64,000 bases of DNA from Silicimonas sp. (GTDB lineage Bacteria; Pseudomonadota; Alphaproteobacteria; Rhodobacterales; Rhodobacteraceae). The position numbers were made by a program, and so were the translations under genes. Within the stretch, counting starts at the first letter, position 1; the number at the start of each line of letters is the position of its first letter. Below, one piece after another: positions 18,228 through 27,549 of this stretch. Under the pieces are notes generated by a model. It was not told where the DNA came from and ran no database searches. It worked only from the letters and a program-made list of their open reading frames with translations. Where the stretch lies: the NCBI GenBank assembly GCA_022826205.1, contig JAJDVJ010000057.1, positions 17,113 to 81,112 of the forward strand. Direction: 5' to 3'.

Positions 18228-19114
18228 ACCGGCGCTTTCTGCGCGCGGTCGATGCCAAGGGCCTTGGCAAGGGCGTCTGCCGTCAGGTTTATGCCGATAA
18301 TCAGCGACGACAGCGCGATGACCGGCCCCAGAACACCCCAAGGCGCGAAAGACATGAAGCCGCGCGCGTCGGCGATCATGAGCCCCCAGTCAGGTGTAGG
18401 TGGCGAAACGCCGAAGCCGAGGAATGACAGGGAAGAGAAGGCTAGTAGCATCCATGACCACCGCATCGCGCCTTCGACCATCAGCGTGTCCAGAACGTTA
18501 GGCAGCAGCTCGCGACGAATGACCGTGATGCGCCCGTGCCCCCGCGCACGCGCTGCCGAGACAAAGTCGCGCGCGACCACATCATGGGTGGCGGCGCGGG
18601 CGATGCGGATAACGGGAATTCCGTAGAAGAAGGCGAGCGTGGGGATCAGCACCTCGATGCCGGTGCCGAAGGTCACGATCAGGACCAGCATCTTGAGGAT
18701 CCAAGGCAATGACAGGAAGGCATCAACCACCCGCATGAGCACTTCGTCCAGGCGCCCGCCGACCAGGCCGAAGAAGATGCCCAACAGACCGCCCCAGATG
18801 ACCGCTATGGGTGTCGCGACGCCAGTGACAAGAAGCGCTTCGCGACCACCTAGCAGGACGCGTGTCAGAACGTCTCGACCCAAGTGATCGGTGCCAAGCC
18901 AGTGCGCGCCGCTCGGACCGTTCAGCATCAAGAGGCTGTTCATCGCCTTGTAGTCATAGGGCACGATCCAGGGGCTGATGACTGCAAGGATCACGTGGAA
19001 GGTCACCAGCGTCAGCCCTATCGCGCCTGAGGGTCTGACCATCACGTCGCGCAAGATGCCCAAGGTGCGTTGCAGGCGCGTGTTCTCGGCGGGAGTTGCG
19101 GCGACCTCGGTCAT
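18224..19114 (-). CDS. DppC/OppC-type ABC permease
   Basis: A 296-residue inner-membrane permease of the dipeptide/oligopeptide/nickel family. It has the DppC N-terminal helix, the [21 protein letters not shown] segment typical of DppC proteins, and the EAA-like loop [24 protein letters not shown] near residue 190. The start [15 protein letters not shown] overlaps the preceding permease stop. It pairs with the DppB-type gene. Confidence 0.92.
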   Translation of the reverse strand: MTEVAATPAENTRLQRTLGILRDVMVRPSGAIGLTLVTFHVILAVISPWIVPYDYKAMNSLLMLNGPSGAHWLGTDHLGRDVLTRVLLGGREALLVTGVATPIAVIWGGLLGIFFGLVGGRLDEVLMRVVDAFLSLPWILKMLVLIVTFGTGIEVLIPTLAFFYGIPVIRIARAATHDVVARDFVSAARARGHGRITVIRRELLPNVLDTLMVEGAMRWSWMLLAFSSLSFLGFGVSPPTPDWGLMIADARGFMSFAPWGVLGPVIALSSLIIGINLTADALAKALGIDRAQKAPV

Positions 19115-20070
19115 GAGCCCCTGAGCGCGTGAGTGCGCAGTCTCGGATTCAGGAACATGGTCATCAGGTCGGCGGTCAGGTTCACACCGACATAGACGGT
19201 CGCCACGATCAGGGCGATGGCTTGCACAACCGGCAGGTCGCGGTCCGAAATTGCGTCGATCATCATGCGCCCAAGACCCGGGTAGTTGAACACCACCTCG
19301 ATCACCACGACGCCGCCAAGAAGCCAGGCGATGGTCAGCGCGACCACGTTGATCGCTGGCAAGAGGGCATTTGGCAGCGCATGGCGGAACACGATGTGCC
19401 AATATGGGACGCCCTTAAGAATGGCCATCTGGACGTACTCACCCGCCATGACTTCGATCACGCTGGATCGCACCATGCGCAGGATGTGGGCGGTCATCAC
19501 CATGCCCAACACGATCACCGGCAAGACGATTTCGGGAAAGAACTCGGAGATCGGAGCGCCCGCGGAGGTCAGCACGATTCCCGGCAGCCATCCAAGCCAG
19601 ACGGAAAAGACAAGGATCAGCACGGTGGCGGAAACGAATTCGGGGATGGTCATTGCAAAGACTGCAGTGCTCGAGAACACCAAGTCGACCGGTTTTTCGC
19701 GCCGAAGGCCGGTGACCACCCCAAGGAAAATTGCCAACGGAACACCGATGGCCAAGGCACAGACCGCCAACAGCAAAGAATTCCGCAGCCGGTTGCCGAC
19801 CAGCTCCGAGATGCTCTTCTGTCCGTTGGCGGACACGCCGAAATCGCCACGCACGGCACCCGAGGCCCAGTCAAAATACCGTTCTGCCGCGGATCGGTTC
19901 AACCCTTGCGCTTCGCGGCAATTTTCCAACAACTTTCCCTGCGCCTCGCGCTCCAGGAAAGCCGTGCACGCATCGCCCGGAAGGACTTCGACGCCAGCGA
20001 AGATGATGATCGAGACGATCCAGACCGTGATTGCGCCGAGGAAGAGCCGGCGCATCAACATTCGCAACAC
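19111..20070 (-). CDS. DppB/OppB-type ABC permease
   Basis: A 319-residue permease starting MLRMLMRRLFLGAITVWIVS, typical of DppB. The cytoplasmic coupling loop GEYVQMAILKGVPYWHIVFRHALPNALLP and the C-terminal FNYPGLGRMMIDAISDRDLPVVQ are family landmarks. The periplasmic loop contains two cysteines (DAC, ENC). It is separated from the upstream binding-protein gene by a strong hairpin, so its transcript level is probably lower than that of the binding protein. Confidence 0.92.
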   Translation of the reverse strand: MLRMLMRRLFLGAITVWIVSIIIFAGVEVLPGDACTAFLEREAQGKLLENCREAQGLNRSAAERYFDWASGAVRGDFGVSANGQKSISELVGNRLRNSLLLAVCALAIGVPLAIFLGVVTGLRREKPVDLVFSSTAVFAMTIPEFVSATVLILVFSVWLGWLPGIVLTSAGAPISEFFPEIVLPVIVLGMVMTAHILRMVRSSVIEVMAGEYVQMAILKGVPYWHIVFRHALPNALLPAINVVALTIAWLLGGVVVIEVVFNYPGLGRMMIDAISDRDLPVVQAIALIVATVYVGVNLTADLMTMFLNPRLRTHALRGS

Positions 20071-20102
20071 GAAACAGCTCTAGTTTGAAGTATATCCGAG
20101 AA

Positions 20103-20127
20103 GCCGGGGCACGTGGCGTGCCCCGGC
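20103..20127 (-). terminator. Attenuator-like hairpin after the binding-protein gene
   Basis: A perfect 10-bp stem GCCGGGGCAC/GTGCCCCGGC with a 5-base loop lies between the solute-binding-protein stop and the permease start. There is no U-tract, so it may stabilise the upstream message rather than fully terminate it. This layout is common where the binding protein must outnumber its permease. Confidence 0.6.
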
Positions 20128-20143
20128 CGAGTTCATGCGCCGG

Positions 20144-21628
20144 TCATTCGGCGACGGTGATCTTGTGCCAGCGTACCGCGTCGTTCTTTACCTCGTCAAG
20201 GTTGCTTACCGTCGACGAGACCCCAACCAAACGCGTTACGTGATACGGGATCAGCGTGCCTGCGTTCTCCCAAAGATACTCTTGCGCGGCCACGTAGAGC
20301 GCCCTGCGCTTTTCGAAGTCCAGTTCACGACGGGCGTCAGCGAGCATCGCGTCGAACGCTTCGTCCTTGAAGTAGCTTTCGTTCCACTTGGCGGACGAGA
20401 GGTAAATTTCGTGCAAGGCCTGGTCCGCCGGACGTTCGTTCCAGCGTGTGGCGGAGACGTCTTTCTTCATCCACACCTCGGACCAGAAGCCATCTGACGG
20501 TGCCTGCACGACGTTGACCTTGATGCCGGCCGCTGCCGCCTGCTCCTGGTACGCGACGGCCAGCGTTGGCCAGGTCGGTTCCAGGGTGGCAACGTGAACG
20601 TCCACTTCGATCCCGTCGGGATAGCCCGCTTCAGCCAGCAACGATTTGGCCATCTCGATGTCCTGCGGGCAATGGATGTCGGCACGGTACTGGTCGTTCG
20701 GTTCGACGGGCGTGTCACAGGCAACCACGCCCTGGCCGCCAAGGATGAGGTCAACAAGCTCCTGCCGATCGGCCGCCAGACGCACGGCCTTGCGGACGCG
20801 CAGGTCACTGAAGGGCTCGACATCGGTGCGGAACACCAGACCGCGCCAGTTGCCCGTCGGGATCTCCTGCAGCATGAAATCGCTTGACCCGGACAGCATT
20901 GGCGCCTGCTGCGCCGTTATCCCGCGCTCCATGTCGATCTGACCGCCAAGCAGGGCCTGCAAACGGGCCTGGCCGTCGGGAATGCCAATGACTTCCATCC
21001 GTGCGACGCCGGGCGCGCCTTCCCAGTAGTCTTTGTTGGCTACCAGGACTGTGGTACCCTCGGCATCGAAGCTTTCAACCTTGAAGGGGCCGGTGCCGAC
21101 GCCTTTGGTGGCGATGTCGTCGCCCGAACCTTCGGGGATCATCCGCAGCCGATAGTCCATAAGCTGCAGGGGCATGTCGGCAAAGGGCGTATCCAGGGTG
21201 ATCCGGACGTTCATGTCGTCCAGCGCTTCGACGGACGTGATCATCTTGACAGCCGAGCGCGCAGGGCTGTCGCTTTCGGGATCGAGCACGCGGTTCAGCG
21301 AATAGACCACGTCGGCGGCATCAAAGTCCGAACCGTCGTGGAAGCTCACGCCTTCGCGCAGCTTGAAAGTCCAGACCGTGGCATCCTCATTGGCTTCCCA
21401 GTTCGTCGCAAGGTCGGCCTGGGGTTTGCCGTCGAGACCGGGACGCACCAGCCGGTTCATGATCTTCTCGGTGATCTGGAACACGCGACCCTTGGAGATC
21501 GGATCAAGGCTCGAAGCGGTGCCAAATCCATACTCGTGGGCCTGTCGAAACGTGCCTGTGGGCTCGGCCAACACTGCCGAGCCGGCAAACGCAATGGCCA
21601 ATGCGGTTAGGCTTATGGTCTTTTTCAT
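20144..21628 (-). CDS. Family-5 extracellular solute-binding protein
   Basis: A 494-residue periplasmic binding protein with a clear signal peptide (MKKTISLTALAIAFAGSAVLA) and the SBP_bac_5 pattern TVWTFKLREGVSFHDGSDFDAADVVYSLNRV near residue 90. It should feed the DppB/DppC/ATPase system downstream. Peptides are the usual cargo, but family members also take nickel, opines and other ligands, so the ligand is open. An S51 dipeptidase gene is divergent from it, which slightly favours peptides. Confidence 0.92.
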   Translation of the reverse strand: MKKTISLTALAIAFAGSAVLAEPTGTFRQAHEYGFGTASSLDPISKGRVFQITEKIMNRLVRPGLDGKPQADLATNWEANEDATVWTFKLREGVSFHDGSDFDAADVVYSLNRVLDPESDSPARSAVKMITSVEALDDMNVRITLDTPFADMPLQLMDYRLRMIPEGSGDDIATKGVGTGPFKVESFDAEGTTVLVANKDYWEGAPGVARMEVIGIPDGQARLQALLGGQIDMERGITAQQAPMLSGSSDFMLQEIPTGNWRGLVFRTDVEPFSDLRVRKAVRLAADRQELVDLILGGQGVVACDTPVEPNDQYRADIHCPQDIEMAKSLLAEAGYPDGIEVDVHVATLEPTWPTLAVAYQEQAAAAGIKVNVVQAPSDGFWSEVWMKKDVSATRWNERPADQALHEIYLSSAKWNESYFKDEAFDAMLADARRELDFEKRRALYVAAQEYLWENAGTLIPYHVTRLVGVSSTVSNLDEVKNDAVRWHKITVAE

Positions 21629-21880
21629 TCGGACTTCCTCCCTGTGTGCAGTTGTCGTTCAATTGCCAGCGTGCTGTCGCGGCAAAAAGCTCGGTTACGG
21701 GGCAACTTTGGACAAGCGACAATTGGTGATTCGATGCATGAAGAAATATTGATCCATAGAAGAGATGTGGATCTTGATTCGGAGTCTCCGGGTACGCGAG
21801 AGTTTGGACAAATAGAGAAATTTGCCGAACCTATTCACTTTGTCTATGTTGCCGCCTTGGCGCCGACGAACGGATGACGC

Positions 21881-22552
21881 ATGCCCTCAACGACACTCAT
21901 CGCCATCGGCGGCGGCGGCGCCACGCATGGGACCCATCCCGAGTTGGACCGGCTTTGCATTGAGTACACGGCCTCGCAGCGACGCATTGGCTACATCGGC
22001 ACGGCCAGCGGCGACGATCTGGAGAAACACCAGAGATTTTGCGACGGGTTCAGAACTTTCGCTCGGACCCTCTCGCAGCTTTCCAACGAGTCCGATCAGG
22101 ATCAGGCCCGAATTTGGGCCGAAGGACTTGACCTGATCTATGTTGGGGGCGGCAATCCGACACTTCTGGTTGATCACTGGAAATCAACGGGCATAGGGAC
22201 AGTGCTTGTCGAGGCCCTCCAACGCGGCGTTACGCTTGCCGGGGTCAGTGCCGGGGCCATGTGTTGGTTCGAGAGCTTCTTGTGGCGCTCGCGTGAAGAT
22301 GGTTTGCAAACAGGCGAAGGGCTCGGAATCGTGAGGGGCTCCATGACCCCGCACAGCCGGATTGAACCGGATCGAAGGGCACATATGAATGGCCTTGTTA
22401 CCAGCGGGGCGATGCCCGAAGGCTATGCGGTGGACGACGGGGCGGCGCTTGTCTTGCGTGAGGGTGACCCGGCGCTGTCCTACCCAACCGAAGGACCTCC
22501 GTTCGTCTATCGCATCTGCCGGAGGGATGGCGAGACTGTCCTAAACCCTTGA
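21881..22552 (+). CDS. Peptidase S51 (peptidase E-like dipeptidase)
   Basis: A 223-residue cytoplasmic serine peptidase of the PepE/cyanophycinase family. The nucleophile elbow GVSAGAMCWF (Ser near residue 122), the preceding IYVGGGNPTLL and the SRIEPDRRAHM segment that supplies the histidine match family S51. PepE cleaves dipeptides with N-terminal Asp. It is divergent from the peptide-type ABC transporter, with a 250-base shared promoter region, and its last 12 bases overlap the convergent LysR gene. A job in using imported peptides is inferred. Confidence 0.85.
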   Translation: MPSTTLIAIGGGGATHGTHPELDRLCIEYTASQRRIGYIGTASGDDLEKHQRFCDGFRTFARTLSQLSNESDQDQARIWAEGLDLIYVGGGNPTLLVDHWKSTGIGTVLVEALQRGVTLAGVSAGAMCWFESFLWRSREDGLQTGEGLGIVRGSMTPHSRIEPDRRAHMNGLVTSGAMPEGYAVDDGAALVLREGDPALSYPTEGPPFVYRICRRDGETVLNP

Positions 22553-23428
22553 ACCCGCTTCCTTTACCATCCAGCGGAAAACGTCGTCAATTTCGCGCCG
22601 TTGCCGTGACGCGGGGCGGGTCAGGAGATAAAATGACCGGGTCGGCGAGAGGTCGAGGTTGAAGGGTTTCAGCAAGCGCCCCGCCTCCACATCGGCCTGA
22701 CAGAAGGGAAAAATGCCGAGGACCATGCCTTGGCCGTCAATCGCGGCCTGAATCACCACGTTGGTGTCGACAATGATCGCCTTGTCTGTCAAGGATACTC
22801 GCTCGCACCCGGCGGCCTTCAGCCATTCCATCCACTCGCTTCGGTCCTGCTGATGGATGATCGGGAACTCTGCTACATCCTCCGGCGCATTGGGCAATCC
22901 CTTCTGACGCGCCAGGCTGGGGCTGAGGACTGGCGAATAGACAATGTTGAGAAGCCTGGTTGCATCAAGGCCGGACCAAGTGCCAATGCCCCAATCCACG
23001 GCGATATCGCAGGTCATGAGGCTGGCGTCGGTGATCCGTGGCGAGTTGTGCAACTCGAGGTCAATCCCCGGCAGTTCGTCGCGGAATCGGCCTAGCCTTG
23101 GGATCATCCAGCGAGAGGCAAAGATCGGGCCGACGGCCAGAGACACCGACTTTCGCGGCGATCTGACGTGGGTTTCCACTTCGGCCCGTATGTTTTCCAA
23201 CGACTTGGTCAGGACTTTCGACAAGGACCGTCCCGCATCGGTCAGGACTACCGCGCGGGTCTTCCGGATGAACAGTTTGCAGCCCAAGTCTCGCTCAAGC
23301 CGTCTTATCTGATTGCTGACGGTGGTGGCACTGACGCAAAGCTCTTCGGCGGCGTGCTTGAAACTCAGCTGGCGCGCGGCAGCTTCAAAGGTGCGCAAGG
23401 CGGCAAGAGGCAGATTGCGCAGGTGCAT
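22541..23428 (-). CDS. LysR-family regulator (GcvA-like)
   Basis: A 295-residue transcription regulator. The N-terminal winged helix-turn-helix is LAALRTFEAAARQLSFKHAAEELCVSATTVSNQIRRLERDLGCKLF, typical of the GcvA subgroup, followed by a periplasmic-binding-like effector domain (SLAVGPIFASRWMIPRL onward). The start MHLRNLPLAALRTF is chosen by homology; an upstream in-frame start would add about 12 residues. It is divergent from the MttB gene that begins about 110 bases away, the usual place for a LysR target. The effector is unknown. Confidence 0.9.
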   Translation of the reverse strand: MHLRNLPLAALRTFEAAARQLSFKHAAEELCVSATTVSNQIRRLERDLGCKLFIRKTRAVVLTDAGRSLSKVLTKSLENIRAEVETHVRSPRKSVSLAVGPIFASRWMIPRLGRFRDELPGIDLELHNSPRITDASLMTCDIAVDWGIGTWSGLDATRLLNIVYSPVLSPSLARQKGLPNAPEDVAEFPIIHQQDRSEWMEWLKAAGCERVSLTDKAIIVDTNVVIQAAIDGQGMVLGIFPFCQADVEAGRLLKPFNLDLSPTRSFYLLTRPASRQRREIDDVFRWMVKEAGSRV

Positions 23429-23539
23429 AATGAGCTCAGGAGCTATGGACCAAGATTCCTTCATCCATATTCGCCCGACAAGTCGCTTGTCCACCAATTC
23501 CTCCGTGACAGCATCACCCTCATGCCAGAGGGCAGGATC

Positions 23540-25069
23540 ATGACCAGTAAACGCAAAAGGCGCACCTGGACCCGACTTGATGAGGCAGACGCGTTCCAGA
23601 TGCCCGGACTGGAGACCGTTGGCGGCCGACTGAACATCCTCTGCGACGCGGATATGGCCCGCATTCATAAAGCTTCGTTGGCGCTTCTGAGCGACTTCGG
23701 AATGAGTGACGCGCCCCGCTCCGTCACCGACTTGGTGTGTGGCGCTGGCGGCTCGGTCACCGACGAAGGACGTCTCGCCTTTCCGCGCGATCTGGTCGAA
23801 CACGCTCTGGAAGGCCTCCGGCGCGAGGTTACGTTGTTCGGGCGCGAGCCTGGTCACGACCTGAGGCTTGACCGTTCCTCGGTTCACGTCGGGTCGGGCG
23901 GTGCGGCTCCCATGATCCTGGATACTGAAAGCAACAGTTATCGGGCTTCCACGTTGAGCGATCTCTATGACGCGGCCCGTCTGGTGGATGCCTTGCCCCA
24001 CGTTCAGTTCTTCTCGCGTTCGCTGGTGGCGCGTGACATGGATGACGATCGATTGCTGGACATCAACACGTGCTTTGCCGCGCTGGCAGGAACCGCGAAG
24101 CACGTCTTTGTCAGCGCCAGCTCAGCGAACCATGTGCGGGACATCGCCAGCATGTGTCACCTTGCGGCAGGCTCGCCCGAAGCCTTCGCCTCGCGTCCGT
24201 TCCTGTCGCTCAACATAAATCACGTCGCCCCGCCCATGCGGTTTGCGCCCGAGGCGGCAGAAGTTCTGGTTGCCGCCGCAAGAGCCGAAATTCCCTGCAT
24301 GGTCAACACCTTTGGCCAGCTGGGCGCCTCAAGCCCCGTGACCCTGGCGGGGTGTCTGGCACAAAGCAACGCGGAAACTCTGGCGGGGATGATTGTTGCC
24401 TGGCTTGCCAATCCCAAGGCGACGGCGATTTACGGCGCACGTCCCATGGTCACCGATTTGCGGTCCGGCGGCATGGCGGGCGGCAGCGGCGAACAGGCGG
24501 TTCTGACGGCGGCGGCATCTCAGATCGCGCGGCACTATGGCTTGCCCAATTCCACCATCGCGGGCGCCACAGACAGCAAGACGGCTGATGCGCAGGCGGG
24601 CTATGAAAAGGCGCTGTCAGTCACGATGGCGGCCCATGCTGGCGCAAATTTGATCACACAGACTGCGGGCATGCAGGCCGGGCTGATGGCCGCTTCGATG
24701 GAGGCCTACGTGATTGACAACGACATGCTGGGGGCCATTCGACGCAGCCTTGCCCTGGTCGAGGTCGGTTCGGAGACGCTTTGTCCGGAGATGATCGCCG
24801 AGACCATTCGCACCGAAGGCCATTTTCTGGGGCACCCTCAGACTTTTGGCCGGATGAAATCGGATTTTCTTTATCCCGACCTGGCCGACCGCCGTTCGAT
24901 AGAGGATTGGGAGACTGCGGGGAAATCCGACATTCGCTCCCGGGCCAAGGAGGTTGCAAGGACGCTTCTCGCCACACATTTTCCCGTTGTTCTGGACACC
25001 TCGGTCGAGGCCGCGCTGCGCCAGACTTTCGATATCCGTCTTCCACGGTCAAGGACACGGCCCCAATGA
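23540..25069 (+). CDS. MttB-family (trimethylamine methyltransferase superfamily) protein 1
   Basis: A 509-residue member of the MttB superfamily, whose non-pyrrolysine members transfer a methyl group from quaternary amines such as glycine betaine to a corrinoid protein. There is no in-frame TAG, so it is a non-pyrrolysine type. Typical features are the N-terminal IHKASLALLSDFGM helix, the glycine-rich VHVGSGGAAPMILD segment and the central SPVTLAGCLAQSNAETLAGMIVAW block. The ATG at 23540 is preferred because an AGAGGGCAGG site precedes it. The stop overlaps the next gene as ATGA. The substrate is unknown. Confidence 0.85.
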   Translation: MTSKRKRRTWTRLDEADAFQMPGLETVGGRLNILCDADMARIHKASLALLSDFGMSDAPRSVTDLVCGAGGSVTDEGRLAFPRDLVEHALEGLRREVTLFGREPGHDLRLDRSSVHVGSGGAAPMILDTESNSYRASTLSDLYDAARLVDALPHVQFFSRSLVARDMDDDRLLDINTCFAALAGTAKHVFVSASSANHVRDIASMCHLAAGSPEAFASRPFLSLNINHVAPPMRFAPEAAEVLVAAARAEIPCMVNTFGQLGASSPVTLAGCLAQSNAETLAGMIVAWLANPKATAIYGARPMVTDLRSGGMAGGSGEQAVLTAAASQIARHYGLPNSTIAGATDSKTADAQAGYEKALSVTMAAHAGANLITQTAGMQAGLMAASMEAYVIDNDMLGAIRRSLALVEVGSETLCPEMIAETIRTEGHFLGHPQTFGRMKSDFLYPDLADRRSIEDWETAGKSDIRSRAKEVARTLLATHFPVVLDTSVEAALRQTFDIRLPRSRTRPQ

Positions 25070-26001
25070 AGATTGCAATCTATGGTGCCGGGGCCATGGG
25101 GTCGGTCTACGCGGGTCACTTTTGCGAGGCCGGACACGAGGTTTGGGCGGTGGATGCGTGGACCGCGCATGTCGAAGCCATCAATGTCTCGGGCCTCCGG
25201 TTGGAAGGCGTCAGCGGCAATCGTAGGATTGCAGGCATTCGGGCTGTGACGAATTTTGCCGAAGTCGGTGTCTGCGACCTGATCGTGATCGCGACAAAAG
25301 CCGGCGGCGTCGGACCTGCGGCTCGCGCGATTGCGATGCATCTGACACCAGAGACGATGATTCTGACCATTCAGAACGGTCTGGGCGCCGCCGAAAGGAT
25401 CGGTGCCTTCATGCCAGTCGACAACGTCTTGCTGGGCGTCGCGGACGGGTTCGGTGCCTCGCTCAAGGGCCCGGGGCACGCGCATCACAACGCGATGAAC
25501 CTGATCCGCATCGGAGAGATTGAGGGCGGTCAAAGCGATCGCGCCGAGATACTGGCTGAATACTGGCGCGGCGCAGGATTCAGGGTGCAGGCCTTTGACG
25601 ACATTCAACGATTGATCTGGGAGAAGTTCCTTTGCAACGTCACCTACAGTGCCGTTTGCACGGTGTTCGACATGACGATCGGGGAACTTCAGGCGCATCC
25701 AGAGCGTTGGGCCATTGCCTTGGGCGCAATGCAGGAAGCCTATGTCATCGCACGTTCGAAGAAGATCAACCTGACCTTTGACGACCCCGTAGCATATGTC
25801 ACCGCCTTTGGTGCCCAAATGCCCAATGCCCGACCCTCCATGCTGCTGGATCACAAGGCCAAACGACGCTCGGAGCTGGACGCGATTAACGGACAGGTGC
25901 CCGAACTGGGCCGTGCGCTAGGCATTCCGACTCCGTACAACGACACCCTGGTTGCAGTGTTGCGGCGGCGCGAGGCGGCTTTCGACGGAGGGCAGCCATG
26001 A
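25066..26001 (+). CDS. Ketopantoate reductase family (PanE/ApbA) protein
   Basis: A 311-residue NAD(P)H-dependent reductase with the N-terminal dinucleotide motif MKIAIYGAGAMGSVYAG and the PanE C-terminal helical domain with the conserved-lysine region LIWEKFLCNVTYSAVC and PNARPSMLLDHKAKRRSELDAINGQV. True PanE makes pantoate, but translational coupling (ATGA) to an MttB-type gene suggests a catabolic 2-oxo-acid or related carbonyl reductase instead (inference). It converges with the DmdA-like gene, leaving a 90-base gap. Confidence 0.85.
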   Translation: MKIAIYGAGAMGSVYAGHFCEAGHEVWAVDAWTAHVEAINVSGLRLEGVSGNRRIAGIRAVTNFAEVGVCDLIVIATKAGGVGPAARAIAMHLTPETMILTIQNGLGAAERIGAFMPVDNVLLGVADGFGASLKGPGHAHHNAMNLIRIGEIEGGQSDRAEILAEYWRGAGFRVQAFDDIQRLIWEKFLCNVTYSAVCTVFDMTIGELQAHPERWAIALGAMQEAYVIARSKKINLTFDDPVAYVTAFGAQMPNARPSMLLDHKAKRRSELDAINGQVPELGRALGIPTPYNDTLVAVLRRREAAFDGGQP

Positions 26002-26090
26002 CGCGGCCCCCTTCAACATCGACCGCAGGCGCAGCACCGATGCCGCCGGGGACTGTGCGCCGAAACCGCCAACCCCGTGCGTTGAAGACG

Positions 26091-27203
26091 TCACGCGAAA
26101 GGCAAGTCTGAGACCTCGCCGTTGCGAGTCGTGCCGTCAATGCAGTGCACGGCAACCGTTTGGCCCGCGTCCCAGAACGGCCGGTCTATCAGCGACAGAC
26201 CCACGTTGCGTTTCAATCTAGGTGACCAGATCGCACTGGTGATCTGCCCGACCGGAAATGCGCCAGCATGAACGGGCCAAGGTTCGGCACAGATCGGACA
26301 GGGGTTGCCATCAAAGAGTACGCCTCGAATCTGCCGTGAAATTCCGTCCTCGGCGACACGCTGCAAGGCCTCTCGCCCAAGGCAATCAACGCTGCCGTCG
26401 AGGCTGCAGAACTTCCCAAGCCCAAATTCCAATGGTGTGTTTTCCCGTGTCATCTCGTTGCCGTATGAAAGCAGCCCACCCTCGATTCGCTCGATCAGGT
26501 TAGGACAGCCAGGCGCGATCTCAAACGCCTGTCCAGCTTGCCAGACGGCGTCCCAAAGGTCACCGCCCAGGTGGCCGCCGTCGAGGTAGATCTCGAAACC
26601 TCCCTGCAATGAATAGCCTGATCTTGCGATCAACTGCCGGGTGCCGGAGAATTCGATCCAACCAAACTTGAAGAAGCCGATGTCGCGGACGTGGGGACCG
26701 AAGAGGCCGGCCAGAAGCGGCTCTGCCTTTGGCCCTTGGATGGCGAGGGGAGAGACGTCGGGCTCGTCGATAGCCACCCCCAAGCCGCGGCCGAGCGCTA
26801 GTCCCTTGGCGAACAGCAGGAGATCGGAATCCGCCGCCGACAGCCAGAACCGGTCTTCAGCCAGCTTCAGAAGTACAGGGTCATTGACCAGCCCGCCGGT
26901 GTCGTCCGTAATCGGCAAGTAAAGACAGTCACCGACCTTGGCGAGGGAAATGTCGCGGGGCGTCATCCATTGCACCAACCACGCCGCATCCGGACCCTGG
27001 ATTTGAACCTGTCGTTGGCAAGCGACGTCCCAAATCTGGACGTGTTCGCGCAGGTGCCAGTAGTCTTCCTCTATCGATCGTCCGTAGGATTTGGGAAAGA
27101 GCATGTGGTTGACCACTGAAAACTCAGTGACACCGGCCTTTTCTGCCGAGGCCGTAAAGGGCGTCCGGCGCAGGCGGCGCGAGAAACTGAGGCCGTCAGC
27201 CAT
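26091..27203 (-). CDS. DmdA-like demethylase (glycine-cleavage T-protein fold)
   Basis: A 370-residue aminomethyltransferase-fold protein that resembles DMSP demethylase DmdA along its length: SFSRRLRRTPFT, EEDYWHLREHVQIWDVACQRQVQIQGPDA, MTPRDISLAKVGDCLY, GGLVNDPVLLKLAEDRFWLS, ARSGYSLQGGFEIYLD and IERIEGGLLSYGNEMTREN. Such enzymes pass a methyl group to tetrahydrofolate. True DmdA acts on DMSP, but related clades use other S- or N-methyl donors, and the neighbours are not the usual dmd genes. The start MADGLSFSRRL overlaps the HIUase-like gene by 8 bp. The protein is cytoplasmic. Confidence 0.82.
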   Translation of the reverse strand: MADGLSFSRRLRRTPFTASAEKAGVTEFSVVNHMLFPKSYGRSIEEDYWHLREHVQIWDVACQRQVQIQGPDAAWLVQWMTPRDISLAKVGDCLYLPITDDTGGLVNDPVLLKLAEDRFWLSAADSDLLLFAKGLALGRGLGVAIDEPDVSPLAIQGPKAEPLLAGLFGPHVRDIGFFKFGWIEFSGTRQLIARSGYSLQGGFEIYLDGGHLGGDLWDAVWQAGQAFEIAPGCPNLIERIEGGLLSYGNEMTRENTPLEFGLGKFCSLDGSVDCLGREALQRVAEDGISRQIRGVLFDGNPCPICAEPWPVHAGAFPVGQITSAIWSPRLKRNVGLSLIDRPFWDAGQTVAVHCIDGTTRNGEVSDLPFA

Positions 27204-27549
27204 GCTCCGTCGAACACCAGAGCGAAAAGCCATGGGGCGACAGGATCAGCGGGACATGATAGCGGCCCGCTGGGTCAGGCATCGTGAAACGGACGACCAC
27301 TTCGTCCATAATGCGGGCGCCGTGGGTTTGCGCGACACGGCTTTCCCAATAGTCTCCGGTCTGAATAACCATTTCGTAGCGGGCGGTCGGCTCAGGGTCG
27401 GCAATTTCCTGAACCAGGCGTCCTCCTTCGTCCATTGTCGTATCGAAGAGGGTCTCGCCCGTGTCGAGGTTGGTCAGCCGCACGGCGATGCCGCCCGCAT
27501 GGCTGCCATCCACGGCGTTGAGCGCATGCGACGAAACGACCGCCATCAT
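27196..27549 (-). CDS. Hydroxyisourate hydrolase-like (transthyretin-related) protein lacking the YRGS tail
   Basis: A 117-residue protein with the transthyretin-like fold of 5-hydroxyisourate hydrolase: VSSHALNAVDGSHAGGIAV at the N terminus and RYHVPLILSPHGFS near the C terminus keep the two histidine positions. The diagnostic C-terminal YRGS is absent; the protein ends SLWCSTEHG. It is probably a hydrolase on a different cyclic or amide substrate, not a purine-pathway HIUase (inference). No urate genes are nearby. It overlaps the TPP-enzyme gene as ATGA and the DmdA-like gene by 8 bp, so it is embedded in the operon. Confidence 0.78.
   Translation of the reverse strand: MMAVVSSHALNAVDGSHAGGIAVRLTNLDTGETLFDTTMDEGGRLVQEIADPEPTARYEMVIQTGDYWESRVAQTHGARIMDEVVVRFTMPDPAGRYHVPLILSPHGFSLWCSTEHG

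Noticed and set aside
19129..20088. Long open frame antisense to the DppB-type permease
   Set aside because: It is a shadow with a low-complexity His/Asp/Gln-rich product; the permease frame is clearly the gene.
23540..25069. Pyrrolysine-containing MttB
   Set aside because: No in-frame TAG occurs in any of the three MttB-type genes, so they are of the non-pyrrolysine type.
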